41,265 nucleotides of DNA from Phycisphaerales bacterium (GCA_014879435.1 JACSSB010000220.1:1-41265); one strand, 5' to 3'; shown: positions 16,591 through 25,943, counted from the first letter of the stretch. Notes: a model not told the origin generated them from the sequence alone. Program-made: numbers and translations.

Positions 16591-17904
16591 GTGAAACTTT
16601 CAACATTAGCCACTTGGGTTACTGTATCCCTATCGTCCATTGCTGCGGCCCAAGCTACCACCACTGTCACCATCGGTACGGTTAATAATGGTGACATGAT
16701 CATCATGCAGAAACTATCCAGCGAATTTGAGAAACAGAATCCAGATATCAAACTGGACTGGGTCGTGCTGGAAGAAAACGTATTGCGCCAGCGTATAACC
16801 ACCGATATTGCGACCAAAAGCGGCCAGTTCGATGTAGCGACCGTTGGAATTTACGAGGTACCCATTTGGGCTAAGCAGGGATGGTTAAAACCTCTGGAAA
16901 ATCTACCCGCAGATTATGATGAGAGCGATTTGCTGAAAACGGTACGCGAAGGGCTTTCCTATGAAGGCAAACTCTACGCCGCACCGTTCTACGCTGAAAG
17001 TTCGATGCTGTTCTATCGGACCGACCTCTTTCAAAAAGCCGGATTATCCATGCCAGAACAGCCGACATGGGAAAATGTCAAGGAGTGGGCAGCAAAACTT
17101 ACCGACAAGGCAGGTGATGTCTACGGTATCTGCCTACGTGGCAAGCCCGGCTGGGGCGAAAATATGGCCTTCCTGTCCTCCATGATCAACACTTATGGTG
17201 GTCAATGGTTCGATATGAAGTGGCAGCCCACGATCGACACGCCAGAGTGGAAAGCAGCCATCGGTGATTATGTCGAATTGCTGAATAAATACGGCCCACC
17301 AGGTGCCGCAGCCAACGGTTTCAACGAAACCCTTACGTTGTTTGCCAACGGCAAATGTGCGATGTGGGTCGATGCTACGGTAGCAGCCGGTCTACTCTAC
17401 AATCCAAAAGAATCCAAGGTAGCCGACAAGGTGGGTTTTGCCCAGGCACCCATCGCCAAAACCCCGAAGGGTTCTCATTGGTTATGGTCATGGACACTGG
17501 CAATCCCTCTCTCATCTGACGCCCAAGAAGCTGCACAAAAATTTGTCCTTTGGGCTACGTCCAAATCGTACATCCAATTGGTCGGTGAAAAGGACGGTTG
17601 GACCAGTGTGCCGCCAGGAACGCGCACATCGACCTATGAGAATCCTAAATATACCGAAGTTGCACCCTTCGCCAAGCCCGTGCTGGAAGCGATCGAAACT
17701 GCCAATCCCACCGACCAAACCCTCAATCCACGGCCTTATATCGGCATCCAGTATGTCGGTATTCCTGAGTTCCAGGCCATTGGTACCCAAGTGGGACAAA
17801 GCATCGCCGCCGTACTGAGCGGTCAGATGCCCTTGGAACAAGCCCTAAAGAGTGCTCAAGCCTCCGCAGCTCGCACCATGCGACAAGCCGGTTATGGCAA
17901 GTAA
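16591..17904 (+). CDS. Sugar/polyol ABC transporter substrate-binding protein (SmoE-like)
   Basis: A 437-residue periplasmic binding protein with a GTG start; GGAG lies 9 bases upstream. The signal peptide ends near AAAQA. The mature protein is of the extracellular solute-binding family 1 type: TVTIGTVNNGDMIIMQKLS, VATVGIYEVPIWAKQGWL, APFYAESSMLFYRTDLF and GKCAMWVDATVAAG. These segments resemble SmoE/MtlE binding proteins for sorbitol and mannitol in alpha- and gammaproteobacteria. It would catch a polyol in the periplasm and pass it to the two permeases downstream. The dehydrogenases later in the operon support a polyol substrate. A structured 291-base gap separates it from the permease genes. 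Confidence 0.88.
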   Translation: MKLSTLATWVTVSLSSIAAAQATTTVTIGTVNNGDMIIMQKLSSEFEKQNPDIKLDWVVLEENVLRQRITTDIATKSGQFDVATVGIYEVPIWAKQGWLKPLENLPADYDESDLLKTVREGLSYEGKLYAAPFYAESSMLFYRTDLFQKAGLSMPEQPTWENVKEWAAKLTDKAGDVYGICLRGKPGWGENMAFLSSMINTYGGQWFDMKWQPTIDTPEWKAAIGDYVELLNKYGPPGAAANGFNETLTLFANGKCAMWVDATVAAGLLYNPKESKVADKVGFAQAPIAKTPKGSHWLWSWTLAIPLSSDAQEAAQKFVLWATSKSYIQLVGEKDGWTSVPPGTRTSTYENPKYTEVAPFAKPVLEAIETANPTDQTLNPRPYIGIQYVGIPEFQAIGTQVGQSIAAVLSGQMPLEQALKSAQASAARTMRQAGYGK

Positions 17905-17955
17905 CTCATTAACGGCCACTCATGGGCTGATGCAACGGTTCTGATAGGTTAAAAA

Positions 17956-18039
17956 GCGTGAGGTAGATCAGGGTAAGTATCCATTTTTATCGGGTAACCG
18001 ATAGATTTGGCACGAAATACCCTCTTATCTGCCTCACGC
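17956..18039 (+). promoter_or_regulatory. Intercistronic RNA stem-loop between binding protein and permease genes
   Basis: The outer arms 17956-17975 and 18018-18039 begin GCGTGAGG and end CCTCACGC and pair over about 18 positions, with a G.U pair and small bulges. Inside, TATCGG-GTAA-CCGATA (17988-18003) makes a hairpin with a GNRA tetraloop. Such structures after binding-protein genes often protect the upstream mRNA or reduce read-through into the permeases. Confidence 0.55.
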
Positions 18040-18195
18040 AGATCCAAACCATCGGAATCGATGCAGCAATCCGCTCGTTCCCACCTCGTCCTCTGGTTGG
18101 ATTTCCCCTGAAAAATCGGTTCGGGGGTATATCGCTTATTCCAATTCGCCAGCAGGAAGAGAGTTGACAGGATCTCACGCAAGAGGGGTATTGCC

Positions 18196-19107
18196 ATGAC
18201 GACTCTGGCACCAACGCATCCCGCTACCAAACCAGCGAGAAAAAACCGGGAAGTCGATACTCGACCACTCCTTTGGCCCTCGATCGCAGTTCTATTTCTA
18301 TGGATGATCGTGCCTCTGGCCATGACCTTGTATTTCTCGGTCATCCGTTACAATTTGCTCAGCCCCGATCTCACCGGTTTCGTTGGTCTCGAAAACTACG
18401 CCTTCCTATTTGATGACCCAGCACTTTGGACATCACTATGGAACACACTGGTACTGGTCGGCTCGGTACTGATCATCACTGTAGTATTCGGCACCTTGTT
18501 CGCGGTGCTCTATAACCAAGAATTTCCTGGCCGTGGAGTAGCCCGACTACTAGTGATCGCACCATTCTTCGTCATGCCTACGGTCAGTGCGCTGGTATGG
18601 AAGAACATGATGATGCATCCGGTCTATGGCTTGATCGCTTGGCTGCAAAGTCTACTAGGCATCCAACCCACTGATTGGTTCTCCAACTACCCGATGCTCG
18701 CCGTCATCATCATCATCGCTTGGCAATGGGTGCCCTTTGCCTTCTTGATCCTGCTGACCGCCATTCAATCCCTGGATACCGAACAAAAGGAAGCCGCTCG
18801 CATCGATGGTGCTGGACCGCTGGCGATGTTCTTCTATATCACCCTGCCGCATTTGAGTCGGGCCATTTCCGTGGTCATCATGATCGAGACCATCTTTTTG
18901 CTCACGATCTTTGCGGAGATTTACGTCACCACCGCAGGCGGCCCAGGAACGGCCACTACCAATCTAGCGTGGCTGATCTACTCGGTTGGCCTGCTCCAGT
19001 TCGATGTGGGTTACGCCTCGGCCGGTGGCATCATCGCCGTGGTCCTGGCCAACATCGTGGCGATTTTCCTGGTGCGGACCGTCTCCCGCAACCTGCAACA
19101 AGCCTGA
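18196..19107 (+). CDS. Polyol ABC transporter permease 1 (SmoF-like)
   Basis: A 303-residue inner-membrane protein of the binding-protein-dependent permease family. It has a charged cytoplasmic N-terminus (about 25 residues) and about six transmembrane helices, the first in PSIAVLFLWMIVPLAMTLYF. The cytoplasmic EAA loop that docks on the ATPase is EAARIDGAGPLAMFFYITLP. A strong GAGGGG precedes the ATG. It forms the heterodimeric channel with the next gene product; a 13-base gap separates them. The family fits sugar and polyol importers of the MalF/SmoF type. Confidence 0.9.
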   Translation: MTTLAPTHPATKPARKNREVDTRPLLWPSIAVLFLWMIVPLAMTLYFSVIRYNLLSPDLTGFVGLENYAFLFDDPALWTSLWNTLVLVGSVLIITVVFGTLFAVLYNQEFPGRGVARLLVIAPFFVMPTVSALVWKNMMMHPVYGLIAWLQSLLGIQPTDWFSNYPMLAVIIIIAWQWVPFAFLILLTAIQSLDTEQKEAARIDGAGPLAMFFYITLPHLSRAISVVIMIETIFLLTIFAEIYVTTAGGPGTATTNLAWLIYSVGLLQFDVGYASAGGIIAVVLANIVAIFLVRTVSRNLQQA

Positions 19108-19120
19108 GGTCGCCGCCATC

Positions 19121-19939
19121 ATGTCCGACTCTCGACAAAAACTCTGGCTCACCATTCTGGCCTGGACCATCGCGCTGTTGGTGTTCTTTCCCATCTTCTG
19201 GATGGCATTGACCTCCTTCAAGACCGAGACCGAGGCAATCAGCACGCCACCGTCGTTGTTCTTCGTCCCAACTTTGGACAACTTCACGGAAGTGTTCGCA
19301 CGCAGTAATTACGCGCGCTTCGTCTGGAACTCTATCGCGGTGTCCTTCGGCTCCACCTTGCTGGCCCTCGCCTTCGCAGTTCCAGCCGCCTATGCCATGG
19401 CGTTTTTCCCAACCAAGCGCACGCCGTCCATCTTACTGTGGATGCTTTCCACCAAGATGATGCCACCCGTTGGGGTGCTGATCCCGATCTACCTGCTGTT
19501 CAAAAATTTGAGCTTGTTGGATACGGTCACGGGATTACTCATTATTTATACCCTGATCAACCTGCCTATCGTCGTGTGGATGCTGTACACCTATTTCAAG
19601 GATGTGCCCGGCGAGATTCTCGAAGCGGGACGAGTGGATGGGGCAAAGCCCATGCAAGAACTCTTTCTGCTGCTGATTCCGCTGGCTGTACCGGGTATCG
19701 CTAGCACTGGCTTGCTATCGGTCATCCTGTCCTGGAACGAAGCATTTTGGAGCCTGAATTTGGCCAGCTCTAATGGTGCGCCTCTCACGGCTTTCATCGC
19801 CTCGTTCTCCAGTCCGCAAGGCTTATTCTGGGCCAAGCTATCCGCCGCCTCTCTGATGGCCATCGCCCCTATTTTGATCGTGGGCTGGATGAGTCAGCGG
19901 CAATTGGTCTCGGGCTTGACCTTCGGCGCCGTGAAGTAA
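19121..19939 (+). CDS. Polyol ABC transporter permease 2 (SmoG-like)
   Basis: A 272-residue permease. An open frame begins earlier inside the preceding gene, but the ATG at 19121 (MSDSRQKLWL) has GAGGT upstream, overlapping the stop of permease 1, and gives the normal family length. There are about six membrane helices, with the first at LAWTIALLVFFPIFWMALTS. The EAA loop is EAGRVDGAKPMQELFLLLIP, with Gly in place of the second Ala. It ends QRQLVSGLTFGAVK, a typical MalG-type tail. It pairs with permease 1 in the inner membrane. Confidence 0.9.
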   Translation: MSDSRQKLWLTILAWTIALLVFFPIFWMALTSFKTETEAISTPPSLFFVPTLDNFTEVFARSNYARFVWNSIAVSFGSTLLALAFAVPAAYAMAFFPTKRTPSILLWMLSTKMMPPVGVLIPIYLLFKNLSLLDTVTGLLIIYTLINLPIVVWMLYTYFKDVPGEILEAGRVDGAKPMQELFLLLIPLAVPGIASTGLLSVILSWNEAFWSLNLASSNGAPLTAFIASFSSPQGLFWAKLSAASLMAIAPILIVGWMSQRQLVSGLTFGAVK

Positions 19940-19973
19940 TCCATCACTCCTCTTTTCCGCAAGGACATTGATC

Positions 19974-21107
19974 ATGGCTGAAGTGGTACTAAAAAACATC
20001 AAGAAGGCCTTCGGGGACGTCGCAGTGATCAAGGGCGTCGATCTCAACATCAAAGATCGGGAATTTGTGGTTTTCGTCGGCCCTTCCGGCTGCGGCAAAT
20101 CCACCTTGCTGCGTATGATCGCCGGTCTGGAGAGTATTAGCGACGGCGAGCTGAGTATCGACGGACAAAAGGTCAATGACCTGTCGCCCGCCGAACGCGG
20201 CATCGCCATGGTGTTTCAGACCTACGCGCTTTATCCGCACATGACGGTGCGTGACAACATGGGCTTTAGCCTCCGTCTGGCCAAGGTGCCCAAGGATGAA
20301 ATTGATCGCAAGGTCAACGAGGCCGCCCGCATCCTTAAACTCGACCCACTTTTGGATCGTAAGCCCAAGGCCTTATCCGGCGGTCAACGCCAACGGGTCG
20401 CCATCGGTCGCGCTATCGTCCGTAATCCCAAGGTGTTTCTGTTCGACGAGCCGCTGTCGAATCTCGACGCGGCGCTGCGCGTGCAGATGCGTATCGAAAT
20501 CGCCCGCATGCACAGCGATTTCAATGCCACCATGATCTACGTCACCCACGATCAGGTGGAAGCGATGACCATGGCCGACAAGATCGTGGTTCTGCAAGGC
20601 GGAGTGGTCGAACAGGTCGGTTCACCACTGGAGTTGTATCATCACCCCCGCAATCGCTTCGTCGCTGGATTCATCGGTTCGCCCACCATGAACTTCCTCG
20701 ATGTTCCAGTCACCGCCATCGCGCCACAGGGAGTGACCGTGGCGCTACCAGGCGGTAGTGCGCTGTTGGTCCCGGTCAAAGCGGGTGGCTGCCAAGTCGG
20801 CGACAAATTGACCCTTGGCATACGGCCCGAGCACCTGCTCGAAGGTGGCGGTGATGGCGGCCTAACTAGCGAAGCACTGATGGTTGAGCGTCTCGGTGGG
20901 TCGACCTACGCCTACGTCCGTCTCGATGATGGCACGATGCTTACCGCCGAAGTCGATGGCAACAGCCGGATCCGCACCAAGGATCGCATCCAACTAGGGA
21001 TACAAGGCGGAACCTGCCATCTGTTCGGTACTGACGGTCTGGCATTGGAACAAATCGAGCGCCATCCTCTGGCCGATATGAACCGAGATCATCCGGGAGC
21101 ACATTAA
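19974..21107 (+). CDS. Polyol ABC transporter ATPase (SmoK/MalK/UgpC type)
   Basis: A 377-residue ATPase. The ATG at 19974 (MAEVVLKN) is preferred to the TTG two codons earlier because AAGGA is 8 bases before it. It has Walker A GPSGCGKST, Q-loop MVFQTYALYPHM, signature LSGGQRQRVAIGRAIV, Walker B VFLFDEPLSNLD, and switch His in THDQVEAM. The C-terminal 130 residues form the TOBE-type regulatory domain of the MalK group, with GIRPEHL. It drives import through permeases 1 and 2. It may also serve other sugar importers, since such ATPases can be shared. Confidence 0.93.
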   Translation: MAEVVLKNIKKAFGDVAVIKGVDLNIKDREFVVFVGPSGCGKSTLLRMIAGLESISDGELSIDGQKVNDLSPAERGIAMVFQTYALYPHMTVRDNMGFSLRLAKVPKDEIDRKVNEAARILKLDPLLDRKPKALSGGQRQRVAIGRAIVRNPKVFLFDEPLSNLDAALRVQMRIEIARMHSDFNATMIYVTHDQVEAMTMADKIVVLQGGVVEQVGSPLELYHHPRNRFVAGFIGSPTMNFLDVPVTAIAPQGVTVALPGGSALLVPVKAGGCQVGDKLTLGIRPEHLLEGGGDGGLTSEALMVERLGGSTYAYVRLDDGTMLTAEVDGNSRIRTKDRIQLGIQGGTCHLFGTDGLALEQIERHPLADMNRDHPGAH

Positions 21108-21179
21108 GCACCCCTTTTCATAAAAGGATGAGCGAAACACCTCATACCGGAGGAACTCTTGTAAAAGAGGAAGAATGCG

Positions 21180-21908
21180 ATGGCTAAAGAATTAGCGGGT
21201 AAGGTGGCTGCCGTTACCGGAGCAGCTTCAGGCATCGGGCGGGCCTGTGCCGAAGCCATGCTGGAAGCAGGTGCACGGGTAGTGCTGGTCGATCACGATG
21301 CGGCCGCACTCGCCGTACTTCAGGAACAGCATGGCGATGCGGTGATCCCACTGCGGATTAATCTCCTCGATCCGCAGGATTGTGCGTCACTGCTACCACA
21401 GGTTCTGGAAAAAGCGGGCCAGATCGATATCCTGCACGCCAACGCTGGTACCTATGTTGGTGGCGATCTAGTCGATGCTGATCCAGATGCGATTGACCGG
21501 ATGTTGCATCTAAACATCAATGTCGTGATGAAAAATGTTCACGATGTCCTACCACACATGATCGAGCGCCGTACCGGCGATATTGTGGTCACCAGTTCGC
21601 TGGCGGCCCATTATCCCACGCCATGGGAACCCGTCTATGCCTCATCCAAATGGGCGATCAACTGCTTCGTCCAAGTGGTGCGCCGTCAGGTTTTCAAACA
21701 CGGCATCCGTGTAGGCTCGATCTCTCCCGGACCTGTCATCACCTCGCTGCTCGCCGACTGGCCAGCGGAGAAACTACAGGAGGCCAGGGAATCTGGCAGC
21801 CTGATCGAAGCCAGCGAGGTGGCCAATGTGCTCATGTTCATGTTGACGCGGCCGCGTGGCGTGACCATTCGCGATGTGGTGATGCTGCCTACCCATTTTG
21901 ATCTCTGA
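21180..21908 (+). CDS. rbtD: Ribitol 2-dehydrogenase (short-chain dehydrogenase)
   Basis: A 242-residue short-chain dehydrogenase. The NAD-binding TGAASGIG and HANAGTYVGG, the catalytic Tyr-Lys in PVYASSKWA, and the segments SPGPVITSLLADWP and VTIRDVVMLP closely follow the ribitol dehydrogenase of Klebsiella as I recall it. The reaction is ribitol plus NAD+ to D-ribulose in the cytoplasm. GAGGA precedes the start. The gene follows the ATPase by 72 bases, with a small CCTTTT-CAT-AAAAGG hairpin between. Related short-chain dehydrogenases act on sorbitol, so the true polyol could differ, but the C-terminal match favours ribitol. Confidence 0.82.
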   Translation: MAKELAGKVAAVTGAASGIGRACAEAMLEAGARVVLVDHDAAALAVLQEQHGDAVIPLRINLLDPQDCASLLPQVLEKAGQIDILHANAGTYVGGDLVDADPDAIDRMLHLNINVVMKNVHDVLPHMIERRTGDIVVTSSLAAHYPTPWEPVYASSKWAINCFVQVVRRQVFKHGIRVGSISPGPVITSLLADWPAEKLQEARESGSLIEASEVANVLMFMLTRPRGVTIRDVVMLPTHFDL

Positions 21909-21916
21909 CGAGCAAG

Positions 21917-21947
21917 GCATCATCCCCCAAAGCATGGGGGATGATGC
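21917..21947 (+). promoter_or_regulatory. Intercistronic hairpin after ribitol dehydrogenase
   Basis: GCATCATCCCCC (21917-21928) and GGGGGATGATGC (21936-21947) are perfect complements over 12 bases with a 7-base loop. No T-run follows, and the next gene begins 36 bases later, so it is more likely a stabiliser or partial attenuator than a full terminator. Confidence 0.6.
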
Positions 21948-21983
21948 TAACGGAGGAGTCATTGGAACAGCCTGGAGAATGTT

Positions 21984-22670
21984 GTGGAAGTGGAAGTCGT
22001 AATCTTTGATTGTGATGGGGTACTGGTTGACAGTGAAATCCTCGCTCTGCATGTACTGGAGCGTGATCTGACTCCGCTGTTACCGGGTATCGATGTGGCC
22101 GCACTCATTGACAATACCGCTGGACTCAGCACCGGCGATATCTTAACAAGGGTGGAACAACGTACCGGACTCACCCTACCCCCAGGCACCCTGTCCACGA
22201 TGATCCAGGCTATCGACCGGGCGCTGGATGAAGAATTGCAACCGATTCCGGGAGCATTGGAAGCCATCACCCGCATATCTACCCGTAAAGCGGTCGCTTC
22301 CAATAGCTCCATGGAGAGCGTGCGACGCTCTCTGGCTCGGGCCGGTTTGACGGCGCATTTCGGCGAATGGGTATTTTCTGCCGACATGGTCGCCCATCCC
22401 AAACCAGCTCCCGATTTATACCTCTACGCTGCCCAACGCCTGGGAGTCGCACCTGCACACTGTCTGGTCGTAGAAGATAGTGTGTCCGGGACTACTGCGG
22501 CCCACTTGGCGGGCATGACCGTCATCGGTTTTGCTGGTGCCAGCCATGTGCCAGCAGATCAGCACGAGCAATTACGTCGCGCGGGTGCCACCTTGGTCAT
22601 CGATCAGATGAAAGATCTGCCTGCGCTGATCGACGGCTGGTCACGGGTAACCGACAAGGCAGAATGCTGA
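21984..22670 (+). CDS. HAD-superfamily phosphatase, subfamily IA
   Basis: A 228-residue hydrolase with a GTG start; GGAG lies 8 bases upstream. The four HAD motifs are present: DCDGVLVDSE with the nucleophile Asp, SNSS in motif II, the Lys in HPKPAPDLY, and VVEDSVSG for magnesium. A helical cap lies between the first and second motifs. It resembles the YieH/beta-phosphoglucomutase group that acts on small sugar phosphates. Within a polyol operon it may remove a sugar phosphate formed as by-product, or act on a polyol phosphate. The exact substrate cannot be told from sequence. Confidence 0.85.
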   Translation: MEVEVVIFDCDGVLVDSEILALHVLERDLTPLLPGIDVAALIDNTAGLSTGDILTRVEQRTGLTLPPGTLSTMIQAIDRALDEELQPIPGALEAITRISTRKAVASNSSMESVRRSLARAGLTAHFGEWVFSADMVAHPKPAPDLYLYAAQRLGVAPAHCLVVEDSVSGTTAAHLAGMTVIGFAGASHVPADQHEQLRRAGATLVIDQMKDLPALIDGWSRVTDKAEC

Positions 22671-22768
22671 GTAGCTGGCGCATCAATTCGGTCTTCTTGG
22701 TCGACAGGTTTGCCCGGACTTGGGAAAACCTGCGGCTGTTGCATTAAGGAGTTCAACGGAGTTCTCTT

Positions 22769-24262
22769 ATGAGCAACCACACGAACCAACGTCTAAATTC
22801 AGAATCACTCCATCAATTACCTGCCGAGGTCACCATCCCCCGTTATGATCGGACGAAACTTGGCCAAGCCATCGTCCACATCGGCCTGGGTAATTTTCAC
22901 CGCGCTCATCAAGCCCTGTATCTCGATGATTTGTGCCAAACCCAAGGTGCTAGCCCTTGGGGAATATGCGGCGTGGGCTTACTCCCTCAGGATCGGGTCA
23001 TGGCCGAAGCGTTGCGCCCCCAAGATCTGCTTTATACCTTGGTAGAGCGCGATGAAGGGGTGGAAACGGTTCGCATCATCGGCACGCAACGTAACTATCT
23101 GCATGCCCCCAGTGAATCGGAGGCTGTACTGGCACGCATGGCGGACCCAGAAACCCGCATCGTGTCACTGACCGTAACTGAGGGCGGTTATTATCTGGAT
23201 CATGGCAACGGCGAACTCGAACAAAACCATCCCAATCTGCGCCATGATCTGGAACAACTGAATGAAGCACCGATCTCGGTTTTCGGTTATTTGGCCGAGG
23301 CGCTGAACCGGCGTAAGAAAGCGGGAATAGCGCCGTTCACAGTGCTGTCCTGTGATAACCTACAAAGCAATGGTGAGATTGCGCGACGGATGTTGACCAG
23401 CTTTGCCCGGTTGCGGGATGCCGAACTTGGTGCCTGGATCGAAGCCAACGTCACCTTCCCCAACTGCATGGTGGACCGCATCACCCCAGCCACTACCGAC
23501 CTGCATCGCCAACAGGTACAAGCGCTGCTCGGCGGCGTGGTGGATGCTTGGCCCGTGGTGGCCGAACCGTTCCGGCAATGGGTAGTCGAGGATCAGTTCT
23601 GCAATGGTCGTCCAGACTTGGCGGCGGTGGGCGTGCAGATGACCTCCGATGTTCATCCCTATGAATTGATGAAAATCCACCTGCTCAACGCCAGTCACCA
23701 GGCACTCTGCCATTACGGGATATTACTGGGTTATGTCACCGCCGATGAGGCCATGCAAGACAGCGACATCCGCGCCCTGCTCGGTCGTTACATGGATACG
23801 GTGCGCCCGCTGATCCAAGAGCCACCGGGTGTCAATCTGGTGGAATACCAACGCGCCCTCATCTCCCGTTTCGCCAATCCTTCGGTGAAGGATCAGTTGG
23901 CGCGTATTGCCTTCTACGCTTCTTCGGGTATCCCCAAATTCATGCTGCCGATTGCTCGCAAGCAACTGCAACAGGGTGGATCGATGGATGCATTCGCGAT
24001 GGTGATCGCCGCTTGGATTCGCTATCTGGGTGGAAAAGACGACGCCGGTCAACCCATCGTACCGACAGATCCGATGAAGGAACTTCTGCAGAGCAAAGTA
24101 CGCTTCGGTGATACCGATCCCACGCCATTTTTGGGATTGCGGCAAATCTTCGGTGCCGATCTCTCGCAATCCGAGACTTTCATAGCCGCAGTACGCAAGA
24201 AATTGGAAAGCCTCTATGCCAAAGGCACCCGCGCCACTCTGAAGGATTTTCTCGGAGCATAA
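22769..24262 (+). CDS. Mannitol 2-dehydrogenase / D-arabinitol 4-dehydrogenase family protein
   Basis: A 497-residue polyol-specific long-chain dehydrogenase. It matches the Pseudomonas mannitol 2-dehydrogenase along its length as I remember it: IVHIGLGNFHRAHQALY in the NAD-binding part, SLTVTEGGYY, SCDNLQSNG, FPNCMVDRITP, and the catalytic Lys-Asn-His in ELMKIHLLNASH. It oxidises D-mannitol to fructose, D-arabinitol to D-xylulose or sorbitol to fructose with NAD+. Next to xylulokinase the arabinitol reaction looks likely, and fructose could go to the fructokinase at 9820. GGAG lies 7 bases before the ATG. The family is firm; the preferred polyol is not. Confidence 0.9.
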   Translation: MSNHTNQRLNSESLHQLPAEVTIPRYDRTKLGQAIVHIGLGNFHRAHQALYLDDLCQTQGASPWGICGVGLLPQDRVMAEALRPQDLLYTLVERDEGVETVRIIGTQRNYLHAPSESEAVLARMADPETRIVSLTVTEGGYYLDHGNGELEQNHPNLRHDLEQLNEAPISVFGYLAEALNRRKKAGIAPFTVLSCDNLQSNGEIARRMLTSFARLRDAELGAWIEANVTFPNCMVDRITPATTDLHRQQVQALLGGVVDAWPVVAEPFRQWVVEDQFCNGRPDLAAVGVQMTSDVHPYELMKIHLLNASHQALCHYGILLGYVTADEAMQDSDIRALLGRYMDTVRPLIQEPPGVNLVEYQRALISRFANPSVKDQLARIAFYASSGIPKFMLPIARKQLQQGGSMDAFAMVIAAWIRYLGGKDDAGQPIVPTDPMKELLQSKVRFGDTDPTPFLGLRQIFGADLSQSETFIAAVRKKLESLYAKGTRATLKDFLGA

Positions 24263-24269
24263 GCATTCA

Positions 24270-24362
24270 CCTCCCCTCTTTGCAAAAGGGGGGGCTGGGG
24301 GGATTTGGCACCACAACCCGACTTCAAATCCCCCCTATTCCCCCTTTGCTTAAAGAGGGGGA
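24270..24362. repeat. Inverted-repeat element with C/G-rich arms
   Basis: The left arm (24270-24307) runs through CTCCCCTCTTTGCAAAAGGG and ends GGGGGGATTTG; the right arm (24325-24362) begins CAAATCCCCCC and ends AAAGAGGGGGAA. They are near-complements over about 38 bases, with a 17-base centre. Elements with AAATCCCCCC arms are scattered in many bacterial genomes, so this looks like a non-coding mobile or MITE-like repeat in the gap between dehydrogenase and xylulokinase. Confidence 0.65.
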
Positions 24363-24479
24363 ACTGAAAGCTCTGGGCTTGAACGGCCTTGGGGCCGTAC
24401 TCCATGCATCCCTGGTACTCGCGCCGGACGATAGGCATCCAAGACCAGCGCGCTCATCAGCATCGAGAAGGGGAGAATC

Positions 24480-25943
24480 ATGTTTCTGGGATTCGATATC
24501 GGCACTTCGGGAGTCAAAGCCGTACTGTTGGACGCAGACGGCACGGTATGTTATCAGGCCACCGCCGACCATCCGGTTTCCAACCCACGACCTTTATGGT
24601 CCGAACAAGATCCAAACTCGTGGTGGGAAAGCTGTCGCACGGCGACGGCGGCGCTCAAGGCACAAGGCGCACCGTTGGATGCGGTGCAAGCGGTGGGCTT
24701 ATCCGGGCAAATGCACGGCGCCACCCTGCTTGATGCCCATGATGCAGTACTGCGGCCGTGCATCCTCTGGAATGATGGCCGCAGTTATGCCGAATGCATC
24801 GAATTGGAAGCCAGCCTACCCGATTTTCGCGAGCGCTGCGGCAACATGGCGATGCCGGGCTTTACCGCGCCCAAGCTGCTTTGGGTGCGCAAGCATGAAC
24901 CGGAGATTTTCGCGAAAATCGCCAAGGTATTGCTTCCCAAAGATTATCTTCAATACCGCCTGACCGGTTGCTTCGCCTCCGAGATGTCTGATGCTGCGGG
25001 CACTCTATGGCTGGACCCGGCGCGGCGCGACTGGGATGAGGCGCTACTGGCAGCTACCGGACTAAATCGCAGCCACATGCCCACACTGTATGAAGGATGC
25101 CAGATCGTCGGCGAACTGACTGCAACGGCAGCGGCGGAATTGGGCCTACCTCGGGTGCCCGTGGTCGCCGGCGCGGGTGACAATGCCGGTGGTGCGGTGG
25201 GCGTTGGGGTCATCGACCCCGGCCAGGGTTTCCTATCGCTGGGCACTTCGGGAGTGTTGTTCGTGGTGAGCGATGCCCATCATGCCTGCCCCGAACGTAC
25301 CGTACATGCCTTCTGCCATTGCTTGCCGAACCGCTGGCACCAGATGGCGGTCAGCCTGTCGGCGGCCAACTCGCTGGCTTGGTTGGCTCACACCGTCGGG
25401 CAGGAGGTGGCGGAGTTGTTGGCACGGCTGCAAGCGAGTGGCAAGACCGAAACTTCCGTGCTGTTCCTACCCTACCTATCTGGCGAGCGCACCCCCCACA
25501 ACGATCCTCGTGCAGTGGGACAATTCCATGGCTTGACCAATGCCACCAACCTGGATGACCTGACCCTGGCAGTGCTGGAAGGCGTGGCCTATTCGTTCTG
25601 CGACGGGTTGGACGCGCTGCGTGCTGCTGGCAGCGAGCCACAAGAATTAGCCCTGATCGGGGGTGGTGCACGCTCACCCCTTTGGCGGCAATTGCTGGCC
25701 GATGCGCTGAATCTGCCGCTGGTGTATCGCACTGGCGGGGACGTAGGACCAGCACTGGGCGCCGCGCGACTAGCCATGATCGGTGCCGCTGGCGGCGATG
25801 TGGAGGTAGCGATTCGCCAAGTGTGCAGCCAACCGCCCCGGCAGGACGATCATCCACCGCGTCCGGCCCACATCGAGTATCACCAATCCAAGCTGCAGCG
25901 CTACCGTGCACTGTATGCGCTGACCAAAACTCTGCACGAGTAA
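24480..25943 (+). CDS. xylB: Xylulokinase (FGGY family)
   Basis: A 487-residue sugar kinase. The first domain opens with GFDIGTSGVKAVLLD and includes LSGQMHGATLLD and PCILWNDGRS, typical of xylulokinase. The catalytic Asp is in GAGDNAGGAVGVG. The second domain has LGTSGVLFV, LPYLSGERTPHNDP and the ATP-site segment LIGGGARSPLWRQLLAD. It converts D-xylulose to xylulose-5-phosphate. GGGGAGA precedes the start. The substrate is probably supplied by the polyol dehydrogenase before it, and the product goes to transketolase after it. A related specificity for D-ribulose is possible given ribitol dehydrogenase in the operon, but the sequence looks like XylB. Confidence 0.93.
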   Translation: MFLGFDIGTSGVKAVLLDADGTVCYQATADHPVSNPRPLWSEQDPNSWWESCRTATAALKAQGAPLDAVQAVGLSGQMHGATLLDAHDAVLRPCILWNDGRSYAECIELEASLPDFRERCGNMAMPGFTAPKLLWVRKHEPEIFAKIAKVLLPKDYLQYRLTGCFASEMSDAAGTLWLDPARRDWDEALLAATGLNRSHMPTLYEGCQIVGELTATAAAELGLPRVPVVAGAGDNAGGAVGVGVIDPGQGFLSLGTSGVLFVVSDAHHACPERTVHAFCHCLPNRWHQMAVSLSAANSLAWLAHTVGQEVAELLARLQASGKTETSVLFLPYLSGERTPHNDPRAVGQFHGLTNATNLDDLTLAVLEGVAYSFCDGLDALRAAGSEPQELALIGGGARSPLWRQLLADALNLPLVYRTGGDVGPALGAARLAMIGAAGGDVEVAIRQVCSQPPRQDDHPPRPAHIEYHQSKLQRYRALYALTKTLHE

